The notes: generated by a model from the sequence alone, not told the origin. Shown: positions 18,372-28,011, numbered from the stretch's first letter. The stretch: 64,000 nucleotides of DNA from Ignavibacteriales bacterium (GCA_026390775.1 JAPLFF010000007.1:186001-250000), one strand, 5' to 3'. Numbers and translations are program-made.

Positions 18372-18403
18372 AATGAAAAGGCGCTTCCATACCGGAAGCG
18401 CCC
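18372..18403 (-). terminator. Rho-independent terminator of the Ig-repeat lipoprotein gene
   Basis: On the minus strand GGCGCTTCC pairs with GGAAGCGCC around a 5-nt loop and is followed by TTTTCATT. It lies 28 bp past the stop codon at 18431. Confidence 0.8.
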
Positions 18404-18430
18404 TTATGATTATACAAAACTAAATCAAAA

Positions 18431-21400
18431 CTATTTTGCTGCGTTAATCAAACTGAAGAATCCATCAGATTCATCCGTTACTGTTGCATCGCTCGCGTCT
18501 GTTATTCTTATCTTGCCTAAAGAAGAAACAGTCGCAGGGGTTGTCCAATCGTATGCGCCGGTGCTCTGTACATTGCTTATAATATTCGTCCACGTTTGAC
18601 CATTGTCTAAAGTATAATCAATGTTTACGTTATTAACACCTTTCGATAGCCATTCGATGCGTTTCGGTGTACTTATCGGCCATTGTTCTCCACCATTAGG
18701 TGTAACTACACGGATGAATTTCTTATAGATTGAAAATACATTGGCCGATTCACCGAACGCACCCGCAACCGTTGGATTGGCTGCATCGTATTCAGATACT
18801 CGTATTTTGCAAAGCTCCGAGCCTATGAAGCCGCCGGTAGTAGTTGGTAAAGTTAAGTCTGTCGGTACAACCCAATCGTAAAATCCTGTATTATCCAAGT
18901 TCTGGCCAATAGCCGTCCACCCCATTCCTTCATTCAATGTGTATTCAATTTTAACTTTGGCAACATTAACCGAGGTCCATTGAATCTGGTATTTTTCTCC
19001 TAGGATCCAACTCTCACCGCCATTTGGGAATGCAACTGTAATTGATGTTTTGGGTAATACAGTAAATGTACCTGCACTCGTAACAGATGGAGAACCGGTT
19101 ATGGCTTCAGAAATTCTTACTTTGTATTCGGTAGATGGTTTTGGAAACGCGAATGAATAGGAACCGACAGCGGCAGGTGTGCTCGATACGATAGTGAACC
19201 AATCGTTAATGGTTACACCATTGTTCATTGTGTATTCGATTTTTACATTATCTATTCCCACGGCTGTCCAGGTGATGTTGTATGCTTCACCTGCTCTGAT
19301 AACTTCGTTCCCGTTCGGACTAATCAAAGTAATTGAAGCAGCCGGTTTGATTGTGAAAGTACTTGGACTTTCGGAAGAAGGATTGCCGCTAACATCGCTT
19401 ACTTTCACTTTACACTGAGTTGATTGAGTGCTGGGAACCGCCCAGTTGTACGAGCCGGTATTAGATATTGAGTTCTGGATTGTACTCCACATTAATCCGT
19501 TATTGGTTGTGTATTCTATCTTTACGTTAGTAACACCATCAGCTGCCCAAGTTATGGTCTTCGATGTATTGGCCTCCCAAACTTCACCGCCGACGGGACT
19601 TGTTAATGTTATCGACTTAATCACTTGATTGGTGATCGTAAAATTATTATCCGATACATCGGATGGACTTCCATACATTGCGTCGCTAACTCTAACTTTG
19701 CATTGGTAGGAAGTGAGGTCAGGAATATTATTCCAAGCATAAGCGCCGATGGTTGGTGTCGTAGAGTTAGTGAGAGTTATCCAGCTGGCTCCTCCATCGG
19801 TTGTGTATTCTATCTTCACATTAGAGACGTTCACGGAAGTGTATTTTATTGTTTGATTTGAGCCGCTTGCCCAGACTTCACCACCGTTAGGAGAGGTTAC
19901 TAATATAGACGGTGCCTGTGTGATGGAGAATAAATTATCACTGTCATCTGATGGTGTTCCGTCTAGCGCATCGCTAATGCGAATTTTACAATTTGGTGAG
20001 ATTGCATTTGGAATTGGATCCCAAGTATAAAAACCTATACTACTTGGTGTGCTTAAAGTAATTGGATTCCAGGATAATCCATTGGTGATTGTATATTCGA
20101 TCTTAACATTGGTTATGCCGGATGAATTCCACGTAATGTTTTGCATTGAACCAACAGACCATTTCTCACCGCCGTTTGGACTTGTCACCGTTATCAACTG
20201 GCTACCGGGCGAAATAATCGTAAAATTATTATCCGATATATCGGATGGACTTCCATACATAGCGTCGCTGACTCTAACTTTGCATTGGTAGGAAGTGAGG
20301 TTAGGAATATTATTCCAAGGATAAGCGCCGTCGGGTGGTGTAGAGTTAGTAATAGTTGTCCAGTTGGCTCCTCCATCGGTCGTGTATTCTATCTTCACAT
20401 TAGGAACGCTCTGGGAAGTGTATTTTATTGTTTGATTTGAGCCGCTTGTCCAGACTTCGCCGCCGTTAGGAGAGGTTACTACTATAGACGGTGCCGGTGT
20501 GATGGAGAATAAATTATCACTGTCATCTGATGGCGTTCCGTCTAGCGCATCGCTAATGCGAATCTTACAATTTGTTGAAGGTGTATTCGGTAATTGCGTC
20601 CATGTATAAAAACCTGTGCTCGGTGTGCTTAAAGTAATTGTATTCCAGGATATTCCATTGGTGATTGTATATTCGATCTTAACATTGGTTATGCCGGATG
20701 AAGCCCAAGTAATATTTTGTGTTGAACCGGCAGCCCACTTCTCGCCACCGTTTGGACTTGTCACCGTTATCAACTGGCTGCCAGGCGAAGTAATCGTAAA
20801 ATTATTATCCGATACAGCACTTGGAGTTCCATTAGTTGCATTACTGATGCGAATTTTGCATTGTAGCGAACTGACATTTGGAATTCCATTCCAACTATAA
20901 ACGCCCGTACTTGGTGTACTTGAAACTATTGTTGTCCATGTAGCGCCGCCGTTTATTGTATACTCGATCGTTACATTCTCGATATTGGTTGATTGCCACT
21001 TTATGTTATTGCTGGAACCGGCGTACCATTCCTCGCCACCGTTTGGAGAAACAACTTTAATTGTCTGTTGAGGTAAAATCTGAAATGGGTTGGGACTTTC
21101 GGTTGCTGTAACTCCATCCTGCGCGTCTCGGATTCTAACTTTTGCGAGCGTGGTCGGAGTATTTGGAATCGGTTGCCAAAAATAAACGCCTGTGTTTTTA
21201 CTTGAGTTTGAAAGTACTATCCAATTCTGACCGTTATCAATTGTATATTCAATCTTGACTGAATCTATACCGGAACTGTACCATGTAATTTGTTTGGAAG
21301 AACCAGCTTGCCATGTTTCGCCGCCAATAGGAGAAGTTATTTTTAAACTTTTATTAGAATTCTTTACTATTGCAAAAACTAGATTACTTTGCGCGCTGCT

Positions 21401-21739
21401 TACACCATCAAGTGATGAAACACGAACGCGGCATTGATTGGAAACCGTATTGGGAATCGGGAACCAAGTATAAATTCCTGTGTTTTTTAAGCTATCTTTA
21501 ATGAGTGACCAGCTTGTTCCGTTATCTATGGAATATTGAACCCGGACTAAAAGTGTACCGGTTCCAGTCCATTGAATTTGGTAACTTGAACCCTCTGCTA
21601 ACGTTTCTCCTCCATTTGGAGAAATCACCTTGATATTAGTATCGCCGGTACCGGGCTGAGGAGAGGTGACACTGTCTTTTAACTTACATGAGGAGAGAAT
21701 TAACAAACCAACCAAACACGATATTAATAATCTTTGCAT
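18431..21739 (-). CDS. Lipoprotein with eleven Ig-like (Kre9/KNH-type) repeats
   Basis: The protein has 1102 aa. The signal peptide ends in a lipobox (LILSSCKLKD), so it is probably lipid-anchored to the outer membrane. The rest is eleven tandem ~95-aa modules. Each starts with a TSPNGGExW-type strand, continues with xITWxSxGxxNVKIEYTxxNGxxW and ends CKIRISDAxxGxPS. This pattern matches the Ser-Thr-rich/Kre9-KNH beta-sandwich family of surface proteins. Modules 4-5 and 6-7 are nearly identical pairs. No catalytic domain is seen, so adhesion or a structural role is the best guess. A terminator follows the gene. Confidence 0.85.
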   Translation of the reverse strand: MQRLLISCLVGLLILSSCKLKDSVTSPQPGTGDTNIKVISPNGGETLAEGSSYQIQWTGTGTLLVRVQYSIDNGTSWSLIKDSLKNTGIYTWFPIPNTVSNQCRVRVSSLDGVSSAQSNLVFAIVKNSNKSLKITSPIGGETWQAGSSKQITWYSSGIDSVKIEYTIDNGQNWIVLSNSSKNTGVYFWQPIPNTPTTLAKVRIRDAQDGVTATESPNPFQILPQQTIKVVSPNGGEEWYAGSSNNIKWQSTNIENVTIEYTINGGATWTTIVSSTPSTGVYSWNGIPNVSSLQCKIRISNATNGTPSAVSDNNFTITSPGSQLITVTSPNGGEKWAAGSTQNITWASSGITNVKIEYTITNGISWNTITLSTPSTGFYTWTQLPNTPSTNCKIRISDALDGTPSDDSDNLFSITPAPSIVVTSPNGGEVWTSGSNQTIKYTSQSVPNVKIEYTTDGGANWTTITNSTPPDGAYPWNNIPNLTSYQCKVRVSDAMYGSPSDISDNNFTIISPGSQLITVTSPNGGEKWSVGSMQNITWNSSGITNVKIEYTITNGLSWNPITLSTPSSIGFYTWDPIPNAISPNCKIRISDALDGTPSDDSDNLFSITQAPSILVTSPNGGEVWASGSNQTIKYTSVNVSNVKIEYTTDGGASWITLTNSTTPTIGAYAWNNIPDLTSYQCKVRVSDAMYGSPSDVSDNNFTITNQVIKSITLTSPVGGEVWEANTSKTITWAADGVTNVKIEYTTNNGLMWSTIQNSISNTGSYNWAVPSTQSTQCKVKVSDVSGNPSSESPSTFTIKPAASITLISPNGNEVIRAGEAYNITWTAVGIDNVKIEYTMNNGVTINDWFTIVSSTPAAVGSYSFAFPKPSTEYKVRISEAITGSPSVTSAGTFTVLPKTSITVAFPNGGESWILGEKYQIQWTSVNVAKVKIEYTLNEGMGWTAIGQNLDNTGFYDWVVPTDLTLPTTTGGFIGSELCKIRVSEYDAANPTVAGAFGESANVFSIYKKFIRVVTPNGGEQWPISTPKRIEWLSKGVNNVNIDYTLDNGQTWTNIISNVQSTGAYDWTTPATVSSLGKIRITDASDATVTDESDGFFSLINAAK
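19638..20795. repeat. Recent tandem duplication of a two-module unit (~580 bp)
   Basis: The block beginning GTAAAATTATTATCC recurs at 19638, 20220 and 20796 (582 and 576 bp apart). The sequence beginning GATGGAGAATAAATT recurs 579 bp apart. Long stretches between copies are almost identical, so modules 4+5 and 6+7 of the lipoprotein arose by duplication. Boundaries are approximate. Confidence 0.75.
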
Positions 21740-21880
21740 TGCTTCCTCGGTTATAAATTTAGTACGTATATTCTACTTGAAGTAAAGTTAATAAATTTTA
21801 TTATTTTTATTAAGGAATTTCTTTCAGAAAGTGTGCCTAACTTTGTACCCGAAATTAGGTTAGTTCAAGGATTCATAGAG

Positions 21881-22741
21881 ATGAAATTTAAACTTTACCT
21901 GTCAATTTTACTTTTTTCATCTGTAAATTACATATTACCACAAACCATTATTTATTCCGGTCAAATTGGGTCATTCAATTCTGCAAAATCTTTCTCAATC
22001 AATTCTCTAGGATATATTTATGTTTCTGATGTTTCTTCCAATGAAATAATAAAATTGGATACACTCGGAAAAGTAATTAAATCAATTGGTGGATACGGTT
22101 GGAAAGAATCTTCATTCGATTACCCGATTGATGTTTTTGCTGCACCATTGAATATTTATGTGGCTGATAAGAATAATAACCGGATTCAGTTATTTGATAA
22201 AGATTTGAATTTTCTTTCTTACTTCTCGACTCAGGATTCTGATGATGATAGGATTAAGTTCAGATATCCTCTAAGTTCTGCGATATCATCACAAGGTGAT
22301 ATATTTATCTTGGACTCCGATAATAGAAGAATTTTGAAATTTAATCAAAGATGGGAATTTCAAACATCAATTGGCAATTATGAAGCCGGTCCATTTGCAC
22401 TTGTAAATCCTAAACATTTTGCAATTACAAGTAATACAAAAGTATTAGTTGCGGATTCTCAAAACCTTATTATGTTCGATCAGTTCGGGAACGGTATTAA
22501 GAAAATTCAATTACCATTTGAACCGGTAAATATTAATGCAACATTCCAAACAATTTGTGTCAACGATAAATCACAAATCGCTTACTTTGCTGATTCCGAT
22601 CTTGAATCAAATAATTTCAATCCGACAATATTCAAGCCGAAATTAGAAGATGATATCGAAGATTCATTTTTATACAACTCAAAAATATATCTTCTCACAA
22701 AGAGCACGATCCTTATTTACAAAATTGTTCAATCTAATTAA
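21881..22741 (+). CDS. Secreted NHL-type beta-propeller protein
   Basis: The protein is 286 aa with a signal peptide (KLYLSILLFSSVNYILPQ). It contains about five propeller blades resembling NHL repeats: SINSLGYIYVSDVSSNEIIKL, APLNIYVADKNNNRIQLF, SSQGDIFILDSDNRRILKF and TSNTKVLVADSQNLIMF. It is a likely ligand-binding or scaffold protein with no visible enzyme motif. The frame is open 49 codons further upstream, but that stretch overlaps the divergent lipoprotein start and has no signal-peptide character, so I use ATG 21881. It leads a four-gene plus-strand cluster. Confidence 0.75.
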   Translation: MKFKLYLSILLFSSVNYILPQTIIYSGQIGSFNSAKSFSINSLGYIYVSDVSSNEIIKLDTLGKVIKSIGGYGWKESSFDYPIDVFAAPLNIYVADKNNNRIQLFDKDLNFLSYFSTQDSDDDRIKFRYPLSSAISSQGDIFILDSDNRRILKFNQRWEFQTSIGNYEAGPFALVNPKHFAITSNTKVLVADSQNLIMFDQFGNGIKKIQLPFEPVNINATFQTICVNDKSQIAYFADSDLESNNFNPTIFKPKLEDDIEDSFLYNSKIYLLTKSTILIYKIVQSN

Positions 22742-22750
22742 GCCAGATTA

Positions 22751-23203
22751 ATGAAGCGCAGTTATAGTTTGATCTTATTTTTTCTATTCTTGATTTGGTT
22801 CTTAGGGATTTTCATCGAATGGTTTATTAAAATAGACGAGCATTTTGTTTTTGCTCTTCCTTATCTACAAAAAACTTATTCATTAGTTTGCCATCAAGAA
22901 AAAAATAAATTATTACTTTTTGATGGAATCGAGACATTAACTTGCGCTCGTTGCACAGGAATATATTTAGGATTGTTACTTTCTTCATTGCTTGTATTAT
23001 TTAAATTACCAAAACGGAAATTGCACATTAAAATTCTTCTTGTTGCGGCAGCACCAATGATTGCCGATGTATTACTTACCTCATTAAACATTTATGCCTA
23101 TTCCAAATTAATTGCGTTTTTCACAGGATTGCTTTTAGGTTCTTTTGGATTTTTTTATCTTTACGCCGGCTTGAATAATTTAATTCTAGAACTTAAAAAA
23201 TGA
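22751..23203 (+). CDS. DUF2085 membrane protein
   Basis: The protein has 150 aa. It has the DUF2085 signature: YSLVCHQEKN followed by LTCARCTGIYLGLLLSS, that is, a His and three Cys flanking a membrane span. There are about four membrane helices. The family's function is unknown; the conserved CHQ and CARC groups could bind a metal or haem, which is speculation. It starts 9 bp after the propeller gene and ends 7 bp before the next one, consistent with an operon. Confidence 0.82.
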   Translation: MKRSYSLILFFLFLIWFLGIFIEWFIKIDEHFVFALPYLQKTYSLVCHQEKNKLLLFDGIETLTCARCTGIYLGLLLSSLLVLFKLPKRKLHIKILLVAAAPMIADVLLTSLNIYAYSKLIAFFTGLLLGSFGFFYLYAGLNNLILELKK

Positions 23204-23210
23204 GATTAAT

Positions 23211-23726
23211 TTGAAGAAATATTTAGCGGCACTTATATGCGGTTTTGGAGCCGGGGTTTTACAGATCGTTCCTTTTGTAAAAAGTTTTTCCTGCTGTATG
23301 ATTTTACCTCTTGCTGCATTCATTTCTTTGTTATTAGATCAACGAGCAACAAGAAATTTCGAAAAAATTCCAATGAAAAAAGCTCTGCTATTTGGTTTAT
23401 TCACCGGATTATTTGCTGCTTTATTCGGATCTGTTTTTGAAATACTTATAACTTTCATTACAAAACATAATGATGTAATAGCATCCTTTACCGATCTTCA
23501 GCGTATAGTTCAAAACCTGCCGCTTAGTGAAGATATAAAAAAAGAAGTACTCAATATCTTTCAATCAGTGAGAGAAGATATTCTGAAAAACGGATTTTCC
23601 ATTCTTTATACCTTTTCTGTAATTGTAAATAATTTTATTGTTAATTCAATTTTTGGATCCGTTGGCGGTTTAATAGGCGCACAAATAATTAATAGCAGAC
23701 TTCATAATCAATCGAACGGTAGATAG
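23211..23726 (+). CDS. Small multi-pass membrane protein, unknown
   Basis: I do not firmly recognise this 171-aa protein. It has about four membrane segments (LAALICGFGAGVLQIVPF, CCMILPLAAFISLLL, ALLFGLFTGLFAALFGSVFEIL, IVNSIFGSVGGLIGAQII) with a ~50-residue amphipathic loop between the third and fourth. The layout resembles DUF4199-type proteins, but that is tentative. The start is TTG at 23211 (encoding MKKYLAAL), as no ATG fits. The next gene starts 1 bp after its stop codon. Confidence 0.65.
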   Translation: MKKYLAALICGFGAGVLQIVPFVKSFSCCMILPLAAFISLLLDQRATRNFEKIPMKKALLFGLFTGLFAALFGSVFEILITFITKHNDVIASFTDLQRIVQNLPLSEDIKKEVLNIFQSVREDILKNGFSILYTFSVIVNNFIVNSIFGSVGGLIGAQIINSRLHNQSNGR

Positions 23727-23727
23727 A

Positions 23728-24030
23728 ATGATAACCGCATTAATTTTTAGTGCTCATTTAGTTTTTATCCTGGTCATCTTCACAAAAAAATGGCAGGATG
23801 AATCCTTAAGTTCAGCATTTACAAATTTAGCTTTGCTTATAATTTTATTTGCAGTCGGCTGGTCCATTTCAACTTCTGTTGTAAAAATATTTGTTGACAG
23901 TAAAGGTTTCGGGATTCAATTCGATTCAGATGCAATTTCATTAACTCTTCTTTCAATTGCAGAATTTTTCTTCTATAGATTTTATTATAGGGATGATCAA
24001 CCAGCTACTGAAGCCGGTACGGAAAAGTAA
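23728..24030 (+). CDS. Small membrane protein, unknown
   Basis: The protein has 100 aa with three hydrophobic spans (ALIFSAHLVFILVIF, FTNLALLIILFAVGWSI, ISLTLLSIAEFFFYRFYY). It has no recognised domain. It closes the plus-strand cluster, and its last 26 bp overlap the end of the convergent tonB-like gene. No terminator separates them. Confidence 0.6.
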   Translation: MITALIFSAHLVFILVIFTKKWQDESLSSAFTNLALLIILFAVGWSISTSVVKIFVDSKGFGIQFDSDAISLTLLSIAEFFFYRFYYRDDQPATEAGTEK

Positions 24031-24691
24031 TTACCACAGTTTGATCAATTTGTTTTGCATTTCTTGGTAACGGTTCAAACCGCCAATTTTTTAATGAATT
24101 GATTGCGGTAAATTCCAATCGTGCATCTGCTTTAATGAGCGGGAATATTTTACTAACTGTTCCATCAGGCAATATTGTAAATCTTAGTTTAACATCTATT
24201 TCTTTTGAAACTCCTTCCGGATATTCCGGTAAATTATAACTATAAATACGTCTCTTCCCTGTTCCGCCAAAATCTAATTCAAAACCAAAACCACCGCTCC
24301 CCTCGCCTCCTAATTCACTTCCTTCTTTTCTTGAGTTTCCTTGAACAAGCGGTTTAACCTTTGAATTATTTACTTCATCTTTTTCTTTCTTCTTATCTGA
24401 TGCAATCAAATTATCTTCATCTGTTTGTTTTGATTTTGGCAATTCTATTTTTTTAAGTTCTTCCTTCTTTTTAATTGATTTTTCTTCGGGAGTTTTATTT
24501 TTATCATCCGCTGTATTTTGGAATTGTGCGCCCGGACTTCCAAACCCGCTCCCCGAACCAAATCCAACCAGCAAATATTCCTGAGGATTAGATTCACCGG
24601 ACATTTTTACGAAAAGAAATATTAATGCAAGTATCAAATGAAATGAGATTGAAACCAAATATGAAATATTTCGAGGTTCTTTTATAAACAT
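24005..24691 (-). CDS. tonB: TonB-family energy transducer
   Basis: The protein has 228 aa. It has one N-terminal membrane span (YLVSISFHLILALIFLFV) and a charged Lys/Glu/Pro-containing periplasmic linker (about residues 60-125). The TonB C-terminal domain ends it (RLEFTAINSLKNWRFEPLP ... VVITFPYRLQ). It couples the proton-motive force, through ExbB/ExbD, to outer-membrane transporters or to an envelope machine. It overlaps exbD by 1 bp. No full TonB receptor is in the operon, but a plugless barrel is. Confidence 0.85.
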   Translation of the reverse strand: MFIKEPRNISYLVSISFHLILALIFLFVKMSGESNPQEYLLVGFGSGSGFGSPGAQFQNTADDKNKTPEEKSIKKKEELKKIELPKSKQTDEDNLIASDKKKEKDEVNNSKVKPLVQGNSRKEGSELGGEGSGGFGFELDFGGTGKRRIYSYNLPEYPEGVSKEIDVKLRFTILPDGTVSKIFPLIKADARLEFTAINSLKNWRFEPLPRNAKQIDQTVVITFPYRLQ

Positions 24692-25092
24692 TAGAAAGAA
24701 ACTTTTTCGGTTTGAATTGTGAATTTATCAATTCCAATTCCTTTTGCTGCATCAATTACTTTAATAATGATATCAATCTTAACAGATTTATCAGCACGTA
24801 TTGTAAGATTTTCACTCTGATTTTTTTTAATTGTGGAGAGCTTTCCGGCAAGTGCATTGAGCGAGATCTCATCGGATCCTATATAAATTCTCCCTTGATC
24901 TGTTATAGTAACGGAAAAATTTGTTGCTTGAGCTTGTTCGTTATTTTTTGCGCCCGGCAATTTTACTTTGACACCGGTTTGAAGAACAAACTGCGATGAC
25001 AAGAGAAAAAATATTAATAGCAGCATCACAATATCAGTCAAAGAAGAAAAGTTGAAAGCGCTTATTAATTTATGAGGGGATTCAAATTTCAT
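24691..25092 (-). CDS. exbD: ExbD/TolR-family protein
   Basis: The protein is 133 aa. A single membrane span (SLTDIVMLLLIFFLLSSQF) carries the conserved Asp needed for proton use. The periplasmic TolR-like domain contains VTITDQGRIYIGSDEI and LTIRADKSVKIDIIIKVIDAAKGIGI. It works with the adjacent ExbB/TolQ homologue as a proton-driven motor energising the TonB-like protein. It begins 8 bp after exbB and overlaps tonB by one base. Confidence 0.92.
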   Translation of the reverse strand: MKFESPHKLISAFNFSSLTDIVMLLLIFFLLSSQFVLQTGVKVKLPGAKNNEQAQATNFSVTITDQGRIYIGSDEISLNALAGKLSTIKKNQSENLTIRADKSVKIDIIIKVIDAAKGIGIDKFTIQTEKVSF

Positions 25093-25100
25093 TTTTTCAC

Positions 25101-25748
25101 CTATAGCTCTATTTCTTCATCATCCGAAAAATCTTTACCCGTTTCATCTAAGACATCAAGAATATCAGTTGCAACTCTTTCCATATCCAAAACTATTTTA
25201 CTTATTAGATTTACAAAATAATTATATAAAGCAAGCGCAGGAATTCCTACGAACAGACCAAATGCAGTTGTAAGTAATGCTTCCCAAATACCGGAAGCAA
25301 GATCAGCCGGGCTAGCACTTCCTTGAAGTTCTTGTATTTTCATAAATGCAGCAATCATTCCGGTAACAGTTCCAAGAAAACCCAGCATCGGTGCAGCTCC
25401 GGCGACTGTAGCCAAAGTTGCTAATCCTTTTTCGAGTTTACTTATTTCCTGTTTACCAGCTGATTCAATTGATTCAATTACTCTTTTGCGTCCAAACTTG
25501 TGTTTCTTTAATCCCCTGCGGATAATATTTGAGATTGGCGATTTCTCCTCCATGCAATAATTGATAGCTCCGGCAAGATCTTTTCTTTTTAGTATTCCTC
25601 TTATCTTAATAGAAAATGCCGGCACATTAATTTTTGCTTTTTTTATAACCAAAAATTTTTCTATCACAATCGCTAAACCAATAATTGAACATGCAAGGAT
25701 CGGCCACATTACTAATCCGCCCTTCAAAAACATTTGTATTAAATTCAT
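25101..25748 (-). CDS. exbB: MotA/TolQ/ExbB proton-channel protein
   Basis: The protein is 215 aa. It has an N-terminal span (GGLVMWPILACSIIGLAIVIEKF) and the conserved pair of spans in the C-terminal half (TVAGAAPMLGFLGTVTGMIAAF and LASGIWEALLTTAFGLFVGIPALALYNYF). These carry the Thr/Gly-rich signatures of the family. It forms the stator ring around ExbD. The last residues are acidic (DETGKDFSDDEEIEL). It lies 20 bp downstream of the SPOR-protein gene. Confidence 0.93.
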   Translation of the reverse strand: MNLIQMFLKGGLVMWPILACSIIGLAIVIEKFLVIKKAKINVPAFSIKIRGILKRKDLAGAINYCMEEKSPISNIIRRGLKKHKFGRKRVIESIESAGKQEISKLEKGLATLATVAGAAPMLGFLGTVTGMIAAFMKIQELQGSASPADLASGIWEALLTTAFGLFVGIPALALYNYFVNLISKIVLDMERVATDILDVLDETGKDFSDDEEIEL

Positions 25749-25768
25749 ATCTAACCTTCAGGGATATA

Positions 25769-27991
25769 TTAAAATTTATTTTTATTGATATAATCTTGCG
25801 CTTCTTTTTCTGAATTAAAAGAACCAACACGTACACGGTACCATGTTCCTCCTTTTTGAGGAAGATAAGCTTCAACAATAAACGCATTAATACCGAGAGA
25901 GCGCAATCGTTTAACCTCTTGTTCGGCTCTAAGTTTCCGAGGCCAAGATGAAGTCTGATAGCTATAACTCTTTCCATCGTAGTAAATTGATTTGTTTACA
26001 CGCGTATCTGTAGCCGGAGTTTTATACAAATCATTATTCACCGATTTTGTTTTTGGTTCTGTTCTTAAATTATTTGAAGTTGTTTTTGATCCTTGATTTT
26101 GAAGAGCTTTCTCTTGTTTGATCGGAACAGGCGGAGTTGCAGAAATTGGAAAATCACTTAACTCATCGTTTATCGGTTGTGAAGTAACATTTTTATTCTG
26201 TGTAGAATTATTTTGTTTAGCAATTGTTTGGTTTGGTATTATAGTCTTTGGTGAATCAATAGTATTTTGAATCGGTTGCTGAGAATTATTAGCATCCAAT
26301 TTTGTCTGCTGAGGTTCATTCGGATTATTTCCTCTCATAATCAGATAAATTATTATTGAGGTTACTAAAACAAATGCAGAAAAGATCAAAATAAATGTTT
26401 TATTAAAATAATTATCTTTTTCTTTCATGACTGGTTTTATCCTCAGCTTATTATAATCATCATCATATCTTTTATCATCCTCATCAATAAGTGTTATTGC
26501 TTTATTTTTTTCTCTGCCAATTCTCAGGTCTTCAACAAATTCATACTTAACAGGAGGACCGGAAAACTCCAATACAACTTTTTTAGGATGATCGGAATAT
26601 TCATCTGTTGGTTTCTTAAATCTGAATGATCTTTCGTTAGTTAATCGTCTGCTATATTTAAGTCTATCTCCATTTAACCGTTCGCCTTCTTCAATGATTT
26701 CGCGCTCAAGTGTTTTCTCTAATTCTTTGAATAGATCCTTTGTAAATTTTTTATCGGTACCAACTTTTTGATCAATTAATTCCAAGTTATCATCATCATT
26801 AAATTGATCAACCATTTCGAAGTTAGCTTCTTCTTCTATAATTACACCGAATTCATCTTTTAATTCGTCACCCCAATTCCATTCGATCTTCTCATCAAGT
26901 TGCGGTTGTTCCCTTTCTAAATCTTCATCTTCTGTTTCAACATCAACATTTTCTTTTTCATCAACTATTGTTTCTGTAACGTCCTTTTCTTCTTGATCAA
27001 TTATTTTTTTCCCCGTCTCTGTCTCTTTAACTTTATCTATTGGTATTTCCAGTGGGCTACTAATTTCCGGCTCAGACACTTCATTTTGAACATGTAAATT
27101 CTCTTTAGGGATTGATATTGAATCATCCAACAGATCGGCAACGGTTAATGATCCTGCTGAGACCTCCGTTTCTTCAAGTGCAGAATAATCGTTTTGTTCT
27201 TCTTCCGTAGTAGAATTTGATTTCAGTGAACTTGTTTCACTGTCTGCTTCTTCTTTAATAATATTAATTTTCTCTTCTTTAATAATTTTATCGAGGTCTG
27301 AAAATTTATTTTCTTCATTTGCTTGAAGAGAAATTTTATCTGATGTTTTGTCATCAAATGTATTTATTCGTTCATCGTTTATTGTTTTAGAAACATCATC
27401 CTCAAAAAAATTATTTGGTATACTTCCCGGTTCGGTTTGATCTTTATAATTAATATCAGCCGTCAACTCTGCTAGTTGCGATTGTATATCACCAAGTTTT
27501 TCGGTTTCATAATCTTCAGGCGATTTATAGTAATCATCCCAAATACTGAAGTTTGGAATTTGATCTGACTCAGCGATTAATTCTTTAACTCTTTCTTCAA
27601 TTGATTTTCTCAACATAGCATAAGAAGTTTCTGTATCTGGAAATTCATCTATTGATAGAGGCAGCAGAGGTTTACCAACACCAATGCTGAATACCGTAGC
27701 ATCAAATTCAAGTTTGGTTTTTACTTTGGGAAGAACTTCAATTGTTAAATAAAGATTATGCATTTCATGAGTAAAATCTTCGGGGAGTGGGGAAAATATT
27801 AACTGACTTACATCATTACCGGTTGAAACAGCTTTTTGCTGGAAGAAACCGATGCGAGGAACTTTCAAAGTAATTCCCTCTCCAAGAACCTCGGAAATGT
27901 TTTCTATAAATATCTCAAATGATAATTCTTTTTGAGATACGGAAACTCCGAGTACATCGGTTACTTTTTTTTGCAGTTCGGCTAGTTTCAT
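25769..27991 (-). CDS. HU-like/SPOR membrane protein
   Basis: The protein has 740 aa. The N-terminus (about residues 1-75) resembles the HU/CCDC81-like domain (VLGVSVSQKELSFEIFIENI ... GITLKVPRIGFF). A very acidic, low-complexity, probably disordered region of over 350 residues follows. One membrane span lies near 530-553 (FILIFSAFVLVTSIIIYLI). After a Gln/Asn/Thr linker comes a C-terminal SPOR domain (about 665-740; WYRVRVGSFNSEKEAQDYI). SPOR domains bind denuded septal peptidoglycan. I infer an inner-membrane protein linking cytoplasm to the cell wall, acting with the surrounding TPR, barrel and ExbBD-TonB genes. Confidence 0.8.
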   Translation of the reverse strand: MKLAELQKKVTDVLGVSVSQKELSFEIFIENISEVLGEGITLKVPRIGFFQQKAVSTGNDVSQLIFSPLPEDFTHEMHNLYLTIEVLPKVKTKLEFDATVFSIGVGKPLLPLSIDEFPDTETSYAMLRKSIEERVKELIAESDQIPNFSIWDDYYKSPEDYETEKLGDIQSQLAELTADINYKDQTEPGSIPNNFFEDDVSKTINDERINTFDDKTSDKISLQANEENKFSDLDKIIKEEKINIIKEEADSETSSLKSNSTTEEEQNDYSALEETEVSAGSLTVADLLDDSISIPKENLHVQNEVSEPEISSPLEIPIDKVKETETGKKIIDQEEKDVTETIVDEKENVDVETEDEDLEREQPQLDEKIEWNWGDELKDEFGVIIEEEANFEMVDQFNDDDNLELIDQKVGTDKKFTKDLFKELEKTLEREIIEEGERLNGDRLKYSRRLTNERSFRFKKPTDEYSDHPKKVVLEFSGPPVKYEFVEDLRIGREKNKAITLIDEDDKRYDDDYNKLRIKPVMKEKDNYFNKTFILIFSAFVLVTSIIIYLIMRGNNPNEPQQTKLDANNSQQPIQNTIDSPKTIIPNQTIAKQNNSTQNKNVTSQPINDELSDFPISATPPVPIKQEKALQNQGSKTTSNNLRTEPKTKSVNNDLYKTPATDTRVNKSIYYDGKSYSYQTSSWPRKLRAEQEVKRLRSLGINAFIVEAYLPQKGGTWYRVRVGSFNSEKEAQDYINKNKF

Positions 27992-28011
27992 TTTTTTTAC
28001 TTATTACTCAT

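Noticed and set aside
18431-21739. Ig-repeat gene as a possible CRISPR-like or satellite repeat
   Set aside because: The repeats are ~290-bp coding modules in one open frame, not short direct repeats with spacers.
21734-21880. Upstream extension of the NHL propeller gene
   Set aside because: It overlaps the divergent lipoprotein start, and the signal peptide begins at ATG 21881.
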